The notes: generated by a model from the letters alone, not told the origin. A DNA stretch of 64,000 bases from Campylobacter sp. CCUG 57310 (GCF_013201975.1 NZ_CP053845.1:992001-1056000); one strand, 5' to 3'; positions 53,278 through 62,634 are shown, counted from the first letter of the stretch. Translations and numbers: made by a program.

Positions 53278-54146
53278 TTTTTTTTACTCTATTTTTTCCG
53301 ATTTTTTTATTTGCAAACTCCATCACTCTAAATCCGATGTATTGTATAAATGATGATACCATAACTCTTAAGACATTAGGATTTAATGGTAGAAATGAAG
53401 AAATTTTAAATCTAAACCAGCAAAAAGCCGCCAAGATAAATTCAAACAAAATGGCTGAAATTTTAAAATTTCATCTCATAAATTTCACCGACAAAAGCGG
53501 TGGAGAGATAATCTTCGTAAAACATTGCGATGAAATTTTAAAGCTTCAAAGAGATTTTTTAGCAGCCGTTACAAACGAATATCCACGCATCAAATTCAGC
53601 CAAATTCCAACTATTTCTGCACAAAGCGAACTTCCAAAAGATTTTTCTACATATAAATTTGAAAAACTTTTCATAAACTCTCTAAACAGTCAAAAAGGAA
53701 GCTTTAGGGCTACTTTTATCCTGCCTGATAGTAGCGTTAAAAGCATATTTTTCAGATACGAATTTAAAGCTAAAATGCCTATCTTAAGATCTAGCAAGCA
53801 AATTTCAGCCAAACATATTTTAAGCGTGCTTGATTATAGTCTTGACGAAATTGATTTTGGCGATTTTTCAAAGGATTATTTTACCGAAATTCCAGTTTCA
53901 AAAATGATATCAAAACAAAACATAAAAGCAGGTGAAATACTTGCAAAAAGGCAGTTTCAAATGCTTTCGATGATCAAAAAAGGAGACAGCATTCAAGCCG
54001 TTTTTAACGACGGCTCACTAAATGTAAGCATAGAAGTAAGAGCCTTGGAAGATGGAAATTTAGGCGATGTGATAAAGGTTAGAGGAAGGGATAAAAAGGT
54101 ATTTTATGCTACAATAATTTCAAAAAAACAGGTGCTAATCAGATGA
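53277..54146 (+). CDS. flgA: Flagellar P-ring chaperone FlgA (start unclear)
   Basis: A periplasmic chaperone for assembly of the flagellar P-ring protein FlgI. The C-terminal part has the FlgA SAF-like pattern: IKAGEILAKRQFQM, VFNDGSLNVSIEVRALEDG and GDVIKVRGRDKKVF. The N-terminus after the tRNA reads as a signal peptide (FFTLFFPIFLFANS), but no ATG, GTG or TTG lies between the tRNA and it. The frame is open back to ATG 53172, which lies inside the tRNA promoter. ATT 53277, including the A of CCA, is one candidate; the next ATG (53337) would lose the signal. The stop overlaps ubiX (ATGA). Confidence 0.8.
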   Translation: MFFTLFFPIFLFANSITLNPMYCINDDTITLKTLGFNGRNEEILNLNQQKAAKINSNKMAEILKFHLINFTDKSGGEIIFVKHCDEILKLQRDFLAAVTNEYPRIKFSQIPTISAQSELPKDFSTYKFEKLFINSLNSQKGSFRATFILPDSSVKSIFFRYEFKAKMPILRSSKQISAKHILSVLDYSLDEIDFGDFSKDYFTEIPVSKMISKQNIKAGEILAKRQFQMLSMIKKGDSIQAVFNDGSLNVSIEVRALEDGNLGDVIKVRGRDKKVFYATIISKKQVLIR

Positions 54147-54736
54147 GCAAAATTCTAGTGGCTATCAGCGGTGCAAGTGGGGTAAATTTAGGCGTTAAGC
54201 TTGCTAACGAGATAGCTAAAACAAGCGAGTGTCACGTCATCATAAGTCATAACGCAAAGCTTGTGCTAAGCAAAGAAGAGGAAATTTTACTTGAAGATAA
54301 TAATAAATCTAGTGAACTTTATCAGATTTACAAAAATCTTAAAAATACGGCTAAAATTTATGATGATAGCGATATCTCAGCCTCGCTTGCTTCAGGCTCT
54401 TTTGGTATAAAAGCTTCCATCATAGCACCCTGCTCTATTAACACGTTAGCAAAAATTCACGCAGGCTTTGCCGATACGCTTATAACTCGTGCCGCCGCAG
54501 TTGCTCTTAAAGAGCGAAGAAAGCTAATACTTGGAGTTCGCGAAATGCCTTTTTCCACCCTCGCGCTTGAGCAGATGGCAAGGCTATCAAGTATGGGCGT
54601 TATCATCGCTCCTCCTGTTTTGGGATATTACGCAGATATCAAAAGCGTAGAAGACATGGAAAATTTCATCATCGGCAAGTGGCTTGACGCACTTGGCATA
54701 GAAAATCAAATTTATAAAAGATGGGGTAAAGAGTGA
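54143..54736 (+). CDS. ubiX: Flavin prenyltransferase UbiX
   Basis: Makes prenylated FMN, the cofactor of UbiD-type decarboxylases. It starts KILVAISGASGVNLGVKLA, the FMN-binding flavoprotein fold, then SFGIKASIIAPCSINTLAKI (about 89-108) and REMPFSTLALEQMARLSSMG (about 134-153). The length of 197 residues is normal. It is coupled by ATGA to flgA and by GTGA to coaD, as in C. jejuni, where flgA, ubiX and coaD are also neighbours. Confidence 0.95.
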   Translation: MSKILVAISGASGVNLGVKLANEIAKTSECHVIISHNAKLVLSKEEEILLEDNNKSSELYQIYKNLKNTAKIYDDSDISASLASGSFGIKASIIAPCSINTLAKIHAGFADTLITRAAAVALKERRKLILGVREMPFSTLALEQMARLSSMGVIIAPPVLGYYADIKSVEDMENFIIGKWLDALGIENQIYKRWGKE

Positions 54737-55209
54737 AAAAATCTTGCATATATCCGGGAACCTTTGATCCTATCACAAACGGACATATAGACGTTATCAA
54801 GCGCGCTACGAAAATTTTTGACAAGGTAATCGTGGGCGTTGCTAAAAGCGAGAGCAAACAGCCTTATTTTAGTATCAAAAAGCGCGTTGAGATGGCTAAA
54901 ATCGCGACGGCAAATTTAAAAAACGTAAGCGTGATTAGCTTTGATAACTTGCTTGTGGATTTTGCAAAAAGCCATGATATAAACATCGTTATACGCGGGC
55001 TTCGCGCGGTTAGCGACTTTGAATACGAACTTCAAATCGGCTACGCAAACGCTACTCTTTGGGATGAATTTGAGACGGTTTATCTCATGCCAAGCCTTAA
55101 AAACGCCTTTATATCAAGCTCTATCGTGCGTTCTGTTTTAAGACATAACGGCGATGTAAGCAAGCTGGTGCCAAATGAAATTTTAGAAATTTTAAAGGAA
55201 AAAAATTAG
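54733..55209 (+). CDS. coaD: Phosphopantetheine adenylyltransferase
   Basis: The penultimate step of coenzyme A synthesis. It has the nucleotidyltransferase motif YPGTFDPITNGHIDVI (residues 6-21), IRGLRAVSDFEYELQ near 88, and FISSSIVR near 126. The length of 158 residues is normal. The start is GTG at 54733 within the ubiX stop. The tmk ATG follows the stop directly. Confidence 0.96.
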   Translation: MKKSCIYPGTFDPITNGHIDVIKRATKIFDKVIVGVAKSESKQPYFSIKKRVEMAKIATANLKNVSVISFDNLLVDFAKSHDINIVIRGLRAVSDFEYELQIGYANATLWDEFETVYLMPSLKNAFISSSIVRSVLRHNGDVSKLVPNEILEILKEKN

Positions 55210-55809
55210 ATGTATATCCTGTTTGAAGGGGTTGATGGAGTAGGTAAAAGTACTCAGATAAAAAAAGTGGCAAAATTTTATGAAAACGCCGTTATCACTT
55301 ATGAGCCGGGCGGAACAGAGCTTGGTAAAAAACTAAGAGAAATTCTGCTTGGCAAAAACTCACTTAGCAAAGAGGCTGAAATTTTGCTGTTTTTAGCCGA
55401 TCGTGCCGAGCATTTTGATAAGGTTATAAGCAAGAATAAGGATAAGATAATTCTAAGCGACAGAGGATTTATCTCAGGCATGGCTTATGCGATGGCAAAC
55501 GAAAACCGAGCCGTCAAGGCGTGTGATGAAAGCTATATGAAAAAGCTTCTTGAATTTAACAAATTCGCCCTGCAAGGAAATCTGCCCGATAAGATAGTGT
55601 TTTTTGAAGCAGATTTAGAGCTTTTAAATTCTCGAGTTTTTTCTCGCGGGCTTGATCATATAGAAAGTCGCGGAGCGGAATATCTGCTAAAGGTTCAAGA
55701 GTGCATGAAGCGCGTTTTAAACTCACTTGATATAAAATTTCTAGCCATAAATGCAAGCGACGAAATGGGCAAAATAACAAATTTGATAAAGGAATTTATA
55801 GATGATTAG
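55210..55809 (+). CDS. tmk: Thymidylate kinase
   Basis: Phosphorylates dTMP to dTDP. The P-loop is FEGVDGVGKSTQI (residues 4-16), the dTMP site has EPGGTELGKKLRE, and the DR motif is ILSDRGFISGMAYA. The LID region is short with RGLDHIESRG. The length of 199 residues is normal. It overlaps hisS by eight bases. Confidence 0.95.
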   Translation: MYILFEGVDGVGKSTQIKKVAKFYENAVITYEPGGTELGKKLREILLGKNSLSKEAEILLFLADRAEHFDKVISKNKDKIILSDRGFISGMAYAMANENRAVKACDESYMKKLLEFNKFALQGNLPDKIVFFEADLELLNSRVFSRGLDHIESRGAEYLLKVQECMKRVLNSLDIKFLAINASDEMGKITNLIKEFIDD

Positions 55810-57037
55810 CGCATTAAGGGGCATGAAAGATCACCTGCCGCCAAGCGGGCAAACTTACGAATACGTTATCAAAATTTGCGAAGAGGTAGCTAAAAACTAC
55901 GGGTATGAATTTGTATTAACGCCGCACCTTGAGCAAACCGCGCTTTTTAGAAGAAGTGTCGGAGAAAGTAGCGATATCGTAGGAAAAGAGATGTATCAGT
56001 TTATCGATAAAGGCGAAAATGACGTCTGTTTGCGACCCGAAGGAACTGCCGGAGTCGTGCGGGCTTTTATCGAAGCGAAATTCGATAAGGCGGGAGGTGT
56101 GAGAAGATACTTTTATCATGGCTCAATGTTTCGTTACGAGCGCCCGCAAAAGGGACGCTTAAGAGAGTTTCATCAGTTTGGCTGTGAGTGCTTTAACGAG
56201 CCAAGCGTCTATGAGGATGCGAGCATCATTTTGATGATAGATGAAATTTTTGCCAGACTAAACATAAAAACCGCTCTTAAGATAAATTCGCTAGGAGATA
56301 GCGAGTGTATGCCGGCTTACCGCGAAAAGCTGGTTAAATTTTTAGATGAGCATGAAGCTGAAATTTGCGAAGATTGTAAAAGACGCAAACTTACAAATCC
56401 TATACGCGTGCTTGATTGCAAAGAGCAAAAATGCCAAACAATCTACAAAAACGCACCTTTAATCATAGATAATTTAAACGATGAATGCAAAGAGGACTTT
56501 AAAAAGCTACAAGAAATTTTAACTACAAACGGAGTTAAATTCGAAGTAGATCCAAGGCTTGTGCGGGGGCTTGACTACTACTGCAAGACGGCTTTTGAGT
56601 TTATCAGCAACGAGATAGGAAGCCAAAGCGCGGTTGCAGGGGGCGGCAGATACGATAAGCTGGTTGAGTATCTTGGCGGCAAATCAAGCTACGGAGTCGG
56701 CTTTGCCATGGGAGTTGAGCGCATAATGGAAATTTTAAGCTCAAGAGAAAATAGCAGCTATAGAGAGGGAATTTACATCTGCGCGCTTGATAAAGAAGGT
56801 CTTGATATCATCCATCAAGCTGGTATAAATTTAAGGAAAAAATATAAGACAAACATATCTTATGAGGCTAAAAATTTACAAAAACATCTTAAAAACGCAG
56901 ACAATCTAAATGCCGAAATTTTTCTTTGCATGGGCGAAAACGAGCTTAAAGAGGGTAAAATTTGGTATAAAAATCTAAAAAATAAAGTTGAAAAGACAAT
57001 AAATTTAAATGAGCTTGAAGGAGTGCTAAGTGAATAA
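55802..57037 (+). CDS. hisS: Histidine--tRNA ligase
   Basis: A class II synthetase of 411 residues. The N-terminus ALRGMKDHLPP and motif 1 precede motif 2, FRYERPQKGRLREFHQFGCE, near residue 110. The His-specific motifs are VRGLDYYCKTAFE and GGGRYDKLVEYLGG. Motif 3 follows at GVGFAMGVERIMEIL. The anticodon-binding domain is the last 90 residues. It overlaps both neighbours by eight bases. Confidence 0.96.
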   Translation: MISALRGMKDHLPPSGQTYEYVIKICEEVAKNYGYEFVLTPHLEQTALFRRSVGESSDIVGKEMYQFIDKGENDVCLRPEGTAGVVRAFIEAKFDKAGGVRRYFYHGSMFRYERPQKGRLREFHQFGCECFNEPSVYEDASIILMIDEIFARLNIKTALKINSLGDSECMPAYREKLVKFLDEHEAEICEDCKRRKLTNPIRVLDCKEQKCQTIYKNAPLIIDNLNDECKEDFKKLQEILTTNGVKFEVDPRLVRGLDYYCKTAFEFISNEIGSQSAVAGGGRYDKLVEYLGGKSSYGVGFAMGVERIMEILSSRENSSYREGIYICALDKEGLDIIHQAGINLRKKYKTNISYEAKNLQKHLKNADNLNAEIFLCMGENELKEGKIWYKNLKNKVEKTINLNELEGVLSE

Positions 57038-58865
57038 CTACGGTTTAAATTTATGGGGTGATTCAAATTTTATCATCGAAAACGGCAAGGTATGCATAAA
57101 TAACGGCTCAAAGCCCGCTATCATAGATATTGTAAAAGATATTAGAAGCGAAGGCTATAGAGGACCATTGCTACTTCGCTTCCCGCATCTAATCAAAAAA
57201 CAAATTCAGCAAATTTATTCAAATTTCAAATCGGCGATTAAAGAATTTGACTACAAAGGCGACTTTAACGCCGTCTATCCGCTTAAAGTAAATCAATACC
57301 CTGGCTTTGTAAAAAACCTGGTTAAGCACGGCAAAAGCTATGGATACGGGCTTGAAGCTGGCTCTAAAGCGGAACTTTTACTTGTAATGGCTTACAATAA
57401 CGAAAACGCTCCGATAACGGTAAACGGCTTTAAAGATAAAGAGATGATAAATATCGGCTTTATCGCTGCTGAAATGGGTCATAATATCACTCTTACGATA
57501 GAGGGGCTAAACGAGCTTGAAGCTATCATAGCTACGGCAAAAGAGCGCTTTGCGCCAAAGCCAAACATCGGACTTCGTATCAGGCTTCATAGCTCGGGTT
57601 CGGGAATTTGGGCAAAGAGCGGCGGCATAAATTCTAAATTCGGACTAACCGCAACCGAGCTGATTGAAGCCGTAAATTTGCTAAAAGAGGCGAATTTGCT
57701 TGATTGCTTTAACATGATTCACTTTCATATCGGCTCTCAGATAACCGAAATCCATCCGCTTAAAAAGGCGCTAATAGAAGCGGGCAATATATACGCAGAA
57801 CTACGAAAAATGGGAGCAAAAAACCTTAAAGCGATAAATTTAGGCGGCGGTCTAGCGATAGAATACTCGCAGTTTAAGGAAAACTCAAGCCGCAACTATA
57901 CCCTAAGCGAATACGCAAACGACGTCGTTTATCTGCTTAAAACCATAGCCAATCAAAAAAAGGAGCTTGAGCCTGATATCTTTATAGAAAGCGGTCGCTT
58001 CGTAGCTGCCTCTCATGCAGTGCTTGTTGCGCCCGTGCTTGAGCTCTTTAGCCAAGACTATACCGAGGAAAAACTAGCACTTAAAAAGAAAAATCCTCAG
58101 CTCATAACCGAGCTGGTTGATCTGCTAAACACCATAAAACCGTCAAATGCGATGGAGTATCTGCACGATAGCATGGATCATATGGAGAGTATCCTTACGC
58201 TGTTTGACCTAGGATATGTTGATCTGGTTGACCGCTCAAACGCTGAAATTTTAACTCATCTTATCATTAAAAAAGCAGTTAAAATGCTTGGAACTAAGCA
58301 AAATAATCCCGAGCTTTTAAAACTTCAAGAAGAGGTTCAAGAAAGATACCTCATAAATTTCTCGCTCTTTCAGTCGCTGCCTGATTTTTGGGGGCTTAAG
58401 CAAAATTTCCCCGTCATGCCGCTTGATAGGCTTGATATTCGCCCTACCCGCTCGGCTTCGCTTTGGGATATCACTTGCGATAGTGACGGCGAGATAGGCT
58501 TTGACGATGAATTTAACCCGCTGTTTTTACACGATATCGACGTGGAAAAAGAGGAGTATTTCTTGGGATTTTTCATGGTAGGAGCATATCAAGAAGTGCT
58601 TGGAATGAAGCACAATCTCTTCACTCATCCTACCGAAGCGACGATAGATATAGATGAAAACGGCTATAAAGTGGCTCACCTACTTGAAAGCCAATCGATC
58701 CTTGATATCATGGAAGATCTTGACTACGATATATACGAAATTCAAGACACCTTAAACGAACGAATCGAGAAATCAAAACTAGTAAATGAGACTCAAAAAA
58801 AGCAAATTTTAGGCGAGATGTATCTCTTTTTAAACGATAACGGTTATCTAAAAACCATATCTTAA
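57030..58865 (+). CDS. speA: Biosynthetic arginine decarboxylase
   Basis: Converts arginine to agmatine, the first step of polyamine synthesis through this route. It is a fold-III PLP enzyme of 611 residues, close to the long biosynthetic type. The PLP lysine is Lys86 in AVYPLKVNQYPGF, the glycine-rich loop AINLGGGLAIEYS is near 275, and ESGRFVAASHAV is near 325. The start is GTG at 57030, overlapping hisS. aspB follows after 20 bases with AAAAGGA. Confidence 0.95.
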   Translation: MNNYGLNLWGDSNFIIENGKVCINNGSKPAIIDIVKDIRSEGYRGPLLLRFPHLIKKQIQQIYSNFKSAIKEFDYKGDFNAVYPLKVNQYPGFVKNLVKHGKSYGYGLEAGSKAELLLVMAYNNENAPITVNGFKDKEMINIGFIAAEMGHNITLTIEGLNELEAIIATAKERFAPKPNIGLRIRLHSSGSGIWAKSGGINSKFGLTATELIEAVNLLKEANLLDCFNMIHFHIGSQITEIHPLKKALIEAGNIYAELRKMGAKNLKAINLGGGLAIEYSQFKENSSRNYTLSEYANDVVYLLKTIANQKKELEPDIFIESGRFVAASHAVLVAPVLELFSQDYTEEKLALKKKNPQLITELVDLLNTIKPSNAMEYLHDSMDHMESILTLFDLGYVDLVDRSNAEILTHLIIKKAVKMLGTKQNNPELLKLQEEVQERYLINFSLFQSLPDFWGLKQNFPVMPLDRLDIRPTRSASLWDITCDSDGEIGFDDEFNPLFLHDIDVEKEEYFLGFFMVGAYQEVLGMKHNLFTHPTEATIDIDENGYKVAHLLESQSILDIMEDLDYDIYEIQDTLNERIEKSKLVNETQKKQILGEMYLFLNDNGYLKTIS

Positions 58866-58885
58866 ATTTCACAAAAAGGAAAAAC

Positions 58886-60049
58886 ATGCTGTCAAATAGA
58901 GTTCAAGTATTAAGCGAATCGCTTACCATAGCTATCAGCTCACTTGCTAAAGAGATGAAAGCAAAAGGCGAAGATGTCGTGAGTTTTTCGGCGGGCGAGC
59001 CGGACTTTGACACTCCAAAAGCTATAAAAGACGCAGTTGTAAAAGCCCTTGATAAGGGATGTGGCAAATACACTGCGGTTCCGGGCTCTCCTGATGTCTT
59101 AAAAGCTATCGCTTCAAAGCTGGAGCGTGAAAACGGGCTAAAATACGAGACAAGCCGGATCATAACAAACGTAGGCGCCAAGCACTCGCTTTTTAACATC
59201 TTTCAAGCGCTGATCGATGACGGCGACGAGGTTATAATCCCAAGCCCTTACTGGGTAAGCTATCCCGAGATGGTGAAATTTAGCGGCGGTGTGCCTGTTT
59301 ATATAGATACTTGCGAAAAGAGCGGATTTAAGATAACGCCTGAGCAACTAAAAACGGCAATCACGCCAAAGAGCAAAATTTTAGTATTAAATAGCCCTTG
59401 CAATCCGACAGGTGCGATATATAGCAGCAAAGAGCTGCTTGCTCTTGGCGAAGTTTTAAAAGATACCAAAATTCTCATAGCAAGCGATGAAATTTACGAA
59501 AAACTTAGCTACGACACTCCTTTTACTGCGGTTGCAAGCGTGAGTGAAGATATGTTTAAGCGCACCATCACCATAAACGGACTGAGCAAATGCGGAGCGA
59601 TGCCAGGCTGGAGATTTGGCTATATGGCAAGCGTGATACCTGAGCTAATCGCTGCGGTTAAGAGGCTTCAAAGCCAAAGCACAAGCAACATAAGCTCGAT
59701 CGTCCAAGAAGGAGCGATAGCCGGACTTTCGGGACAAGCCGATGAAGATATGACTATGATGAGAGCGGAATTTATCAAGCGCAGAGATAAGGCGTGCGAG
59801 ATGATAAACTCCATAAACGAACTTAGCGTGCTTAAACCTGAAGGCGCGTTTTATCTCTTTGTAAACTGCTCTAAGGTCGAGCCTGACTCGATGAAATTTT
59901 GCCGCCGCTTACTTGAAGAGGCGAAAGTAGCTTGCGTACCGGGAGTCGGATTTGGTATGGACGGATACTTTAGACTAAGCTTTGCTACAAGTATGGAAAA
60001 TATCATAAAAGGCATAGATCGCATAGCCGAATTTGTGAAAGACTACTAA
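58886..60049 (+). CDS. aspB: Aspartate aminotransferase (class I, AspB type)
   Basis: Moves the amino group between aspartate and 2-oxoglutarate. It is a 387-residue fold-I PLP enzyme. The N-terminus is VSFSAGEPDFDTPKAI, the cofactor Asn is in LNSPCNPTGAIYS, Asp-Tyr-type residues are in IASDEIYEKLSY, and the PLP lysine in TINGLSKCGAMPGWRFGY (about 228-245). The final Arg is in DGYFRLSFA. It is the last gene of the moeA-side run and has a terminator right after it. Confidence 0.94.
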   Translation: MLSNRVQVLSESLTIAISSLAKEMKAKGEDVVSFSAGEPDFDTPKAIKDAVVKALDKGCGKYTAVPGSPDVLKAIASKLERENGLKYETSRIITNVGAKHSLFNIFQALIDDGDEVIIPSPYWVSYPEMVKFSGGVPVYIDTCEKSGFKITPEQLKTAITPKSKILVLNSPCNPTGAIYSSKELLALGEVLKDTKILIASDEIYEKLSYDTPFTAVASVSEDMFKRTITINGLSKCGAMPGWRFGYMASVIPELIAAVKRLQSQSTSNISSIVQEGAIAGLSGQADEDMTMMRAEFIKRRDKACEMINSINELSVLKPEGAFYLFVNCSKVEPDSMKFCRRLLEEAKVACVPGVGFGMDGYFRLSFATSMENIIKGIDRIAEFVKDY

Positions 60050-60051
60050 AA

Positions 60052-60078
60052 ATTTAAGGACGGAATTCGTCCTTAAAT
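60052..60078 (+). terminator. Rho-independent terminator after aspB
   Basis: ATTTAAGGACG (60052-60062) and CGTCCTTAAAT (60068-60078) form an 11-bp perfect stem with a five-base loop, starting three bases after the stop. A T6 run is at 60084-60089. Confidence 0.8.
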
Positions 60079-60143
60079 ACTCACTTTTTTATTATTTATT
60101 TCTAACTTAATCAAAATTTTGCTCATATTTACACTATTTATTG

Positions 60144-60149
60144 TATAAT
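60144..60149 (+). promoter_or_regulatory. -10 box (TATAAT) of the autotransporter gene
   Basis: A consensus TATAAT preceded by TTG (TTGTATAAT) lies 38 bases before the ATG in an AT-rich 132-bp spacer with periodic T-runs. AAAGGA (60168-60173) is the ribosome site. Confidence 0.6.
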
Positions 60150-60181
60150 TATTTAAAATACGTTAATAAAGGAATTTTTAT

Positions 60182-62413
60182 ATGAAATCTATCATGAAAC
60201 AAAGCTTAACCCTTTCTATTGTCGCATTAAGTTCACTTTATGCAGTAGATGTTACTATAGACAACTCTACTACTAGTCCTAACTATAGTTCATATCTACA
60301 CGGAAACCATTTTTATATAGGACAAAGCGGTAATACTCTTACATGGAAAGGCACTCCTAACGACTTCAATACTCCACGTTTATATGTGTTTATTTATGGC
60401 GGATATGGAGACGGTGAGGTATATAGTAATACTTTAAATTTTGGCAATAATTCCGGATATGAAGTAGTAATTATATATGGAGGACGTTCAAAAAATAATA
60501 TTGCCAGAGGTAATACCTTAAATATGACAGGAGGAAAGATTTCTGCAAATGCTTACGGAGGCTATGGAGATAAGGGGGCTATAGAAAACGAGCTGAAAAT
60601 ATCAGGTGGACAAATTGGTAATAATAGCGATCCTTTGATTTATGGAGGATTTGCTAAAGATGGAGAAGCTAGAAATAATAAAGTAACCATAGAAAATGGA
60701 GCCAATATAATCCTAGGAGCTCTGGTAGCGGGCGGTGAAGTTGAAAATCAAGGCAACGCCTCTGAAAACACCGTAACAATAAACGGAGGGACATTTGGAG
60801 CAGAAGTAACTATAACAGGAGGGATTTCTGGAAATAGCAATGCCTCTAAAAACACCGTAACTATAAACGGAGGAACATTTGGAGAAAATATATCTATAAT
60901 AGGTGGACGCTCTAGCAATGGTAGTGCTATAAACAATACAGTAAATTTAAATGCAAATAACCTTAACCTTAAAAGAATTTTTGGTGGTATTTTACCAAAC
61001 GGAAATGGCAATGCTTTTACCGGAAACACTCTAAACATAAGAGGAAAGAATATTACAGCAGACGAAATTGCAAACTTTGAATTTATAAATTTCTATATAC
61101 CTATAGGATTTAATGTTATAGCAGACAAGATGTTAAATGTTAATATGGTATTAGATTTGACTAAGTCTAAAATAGGTGTAGGTATGATGCAGGGAGGAGT
61201 ATTGAATAACGGTGATAAGATAACGCTTATAGAGGCACAGAAAGATATGATATATCCGGACAATATGACCAATCAAAAAGGGCAACTCCAAGCAGGAATT
61301 TCAGCTCTTTACGACTTTACTCTTAGCAAAGACACGTCAAACAAAAAACTACTTGCTATAGTTAAAAAAAATAACCAAGGAAATCAAGGTAACCAAGGAA
61401 ATCAAGGTAACCAAGGAAATCAAGGAAATCAAGGTAACCAAGGAAATCAAGGTAACCAAGGAAATCAAGGTAACCAAGGAAATCAAGGTAACCAAGGAAA
61501 TGGTGGTGGCGCAACACTTCTTCCCTACCCTAAAAACGTAGTAGAAACCACTATAGGAGAGCTAGGTATGCTATCTTCAAGTTCTGATATGATATCTTCC
61601 ATGACTCTTCAAACAGATTCAAACGGAGCATTCGGCTCTACAAGCGCATCAAACACTAGACTTAAGTCAGGCTCGCACGTAGATCTAAAAAGCTTTAACG
61701 CGGCAGTCGGTCTTGCTAAAGAATTTGAAGGAAACAGTGTAGGAATGTTTGTAGAGTTTGGTGGAGGTAAGTATGATAGCTTTAATGACTTTGACAAGAT
61801 AGATGTAAGAGGTAACGGTAAGTTTAAATATATAGGTCTTGGTATAGCTACTAAGTTTAGTCTTGCTAATAGCTTTTATCTAAGCTCAAGCTTTAAAGCA
61901 GGCAAGATAAAAAGTGATTACGAAAGTGATATACCTGCTGTAACTACTGCTAAATATGAAGCTAAAAGAAGCTACTATGGAATGCATTTAGGCTTAGGCA
62001 AGACGATAGATATAAGTGATATATCAAATATAGATATATACTCTAAAGCACTCTTTAATAAGCTAGGAGAAAAAGAGATAGAGGTAGATATAGTAGGAGA
62101 TAGAATTCTTTTAAAACCTGCTAAATCCTTATCGGCTAAGATAGGAGCTAGATACAACCATACTATAAACGAAAGATTTGATCTTTATACAGGTGCTAGC
62201 TATGAAAGAGAGTTTAAAGGTGAAGCTAAAGGATATAACCTAACTCATAATGTAGATATAGATAGTCCAAGTATCAAAGGAAGCACTTATAATGCAGAGA
62301 TAGGTGCTAAGCTAAACAGTACAAATAACCTAACGCTAGACTTTAACCTACAAGGCATGACAGGTAAAAAAAGAGGTATTAATGGCGGTATTGGGGTGCA
62401 GTGGAGGTTTTGA
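60182..62413 (+). CDS. Autotransporter-like outer membrane protein with NQG repeats
   Basis: A 743-residue protein with a signal peptide (about 1-21, ending SSLYA). The passenger (about 22-395) is Gly/Asn/Thr-rich with repeated turns such as NTVTINGGTFG, suggesting a beta-helix. A linker of fourteen NQG triplets (398-439) follows. The C-terminal domain (about 470-743) is a beta-barrel pattern ending GIGVQWRF, with the terminal Phe of outer-membrane barrels. The function of the passenger is unknown; adhesion is the usual guess. It stands alone between two terminators with its own promoter, in contrast to the dense operons around it. Confidence 0.82.
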   Translation: MKSIMKQSLTLSIVALSSLYAVDVTIDNSTTSPNYSSYLHGNHFYIGQSGNTLTWKGTPNDFNTPRLYVFIYGGYGDGEVYSNTLNFGNNSGYEVVIIYGGRSKNNIARGNTLNMTGGKISANAYGGYGDKGAIENELKISGGQIGNNSDPLIYGGFAKDGEARNNKVTIENGANIILGALVAGGEVENQGNASENTVTINGGTFGAEVTITGGISGNSNASKNTVTINGGTFGENISIIGGRSSNGSAINNTVNLNANNLNLKRIFGGILPNGNGNAFTGNTLNIRGKNITADEIANFEFINFYIPIGFNVIADKMLNVNMVLDLTKSKIGVGMMQGGVLNNGDKITLIEAQKDMIYPDNMTNQKGQLQAGISALYDFTLSKDTSNKKLLAIVKKNNQGNQGNQGNQGNQGNQGNQGNQGNQGNQGNQGNQGNQGNQGNGGGATLLPYPKNVVETTIGELGMLSSSSDMISSMTLQTDSNGAFGSTSASNTRLKSGSHVDLKSFNAAVGLAKEFEGNSVGMFVEFGGGKYDSFNDFDKIDVRGNGKFKYIGLGIATKFSLANSFYLSSSFKAGKIKSDYESDIPAVTTAKYEAKRSYYGMHLGLGKTIDISDISNIDIYSKALFNKLGEKEIEVDIVGDRILLKPAKSLSAKIGARYNHTINERFDLYTGASYEREFKGEAKGYNLTHNVDIDSPSIKGSTYNAEIGAKLNSTNNLTLDFNLQGMTGKKRGINGGIGVQWRF
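61373..61498 (+). repeat. 9/18-bp minisatellite coding for (NQG)14
   Basis: Alternating nonamers AACCAAGGA and AATCAAGGT make an 18-bp unit repeated in register, with one variant nonamer (AATCAAGGA at 61418). The whole is 126 bp. Loss or gain of units keeps the frame, so repeat number can change the linker length without breaking the protein. Confidence 0.9.
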
Positions 62414-62460
62414 ATTTAGATAAAGGAGCTTTTTAGTTTCTTTGTCTAGCTAATATATAC

Positions 62461-62493
62461 AAACAGAGGCAAATTTATCGCTTGTCTCTGTTT
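62461..62493 (+). terminator. Hairpin terminator downstream of the autotransporter
   Basis: AAACAGAGGCAA (62461-62472) pairs with TTGTCTCTGTTT (62482-62493) over 12 positions with one G-U pair in + strand RNA and a nine-base loop. It lies 48 bases after the stop, in a 221-bp gap without genes. The remaining gap to lpxD is AT-rich and I see nothing else in it. Confidence 0.6.
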
Positions 62494-62634
62494 AAATTTC
62501 TGCTTTTTATTTATATGAAATTTACAAAACACAAAAAGAAAATTTAAATAGATCAAATATCTAAATTTAAATAAGCGAATAGAAATTTGCTCGTATAAAG
62601 AGTAAATTTAAGGCAATATACGAGCGTTTAAAAT

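Noticed and set aside
53277-53284. T8 tract as a phase-variation switch of flgA
   Set aside because: Campylobacter switches usually use poly-G/C tracts of eight or more, and shifting this tract does not open a good start in either other frame. Kept only as a possible sequencing problem.
61373-61498. Possible CRISPR-like repeat array
   Set aside because: Units are 9 or 18 bp with no spacers and lie in frame in a coding sequence, so this is a coding minisatellite.
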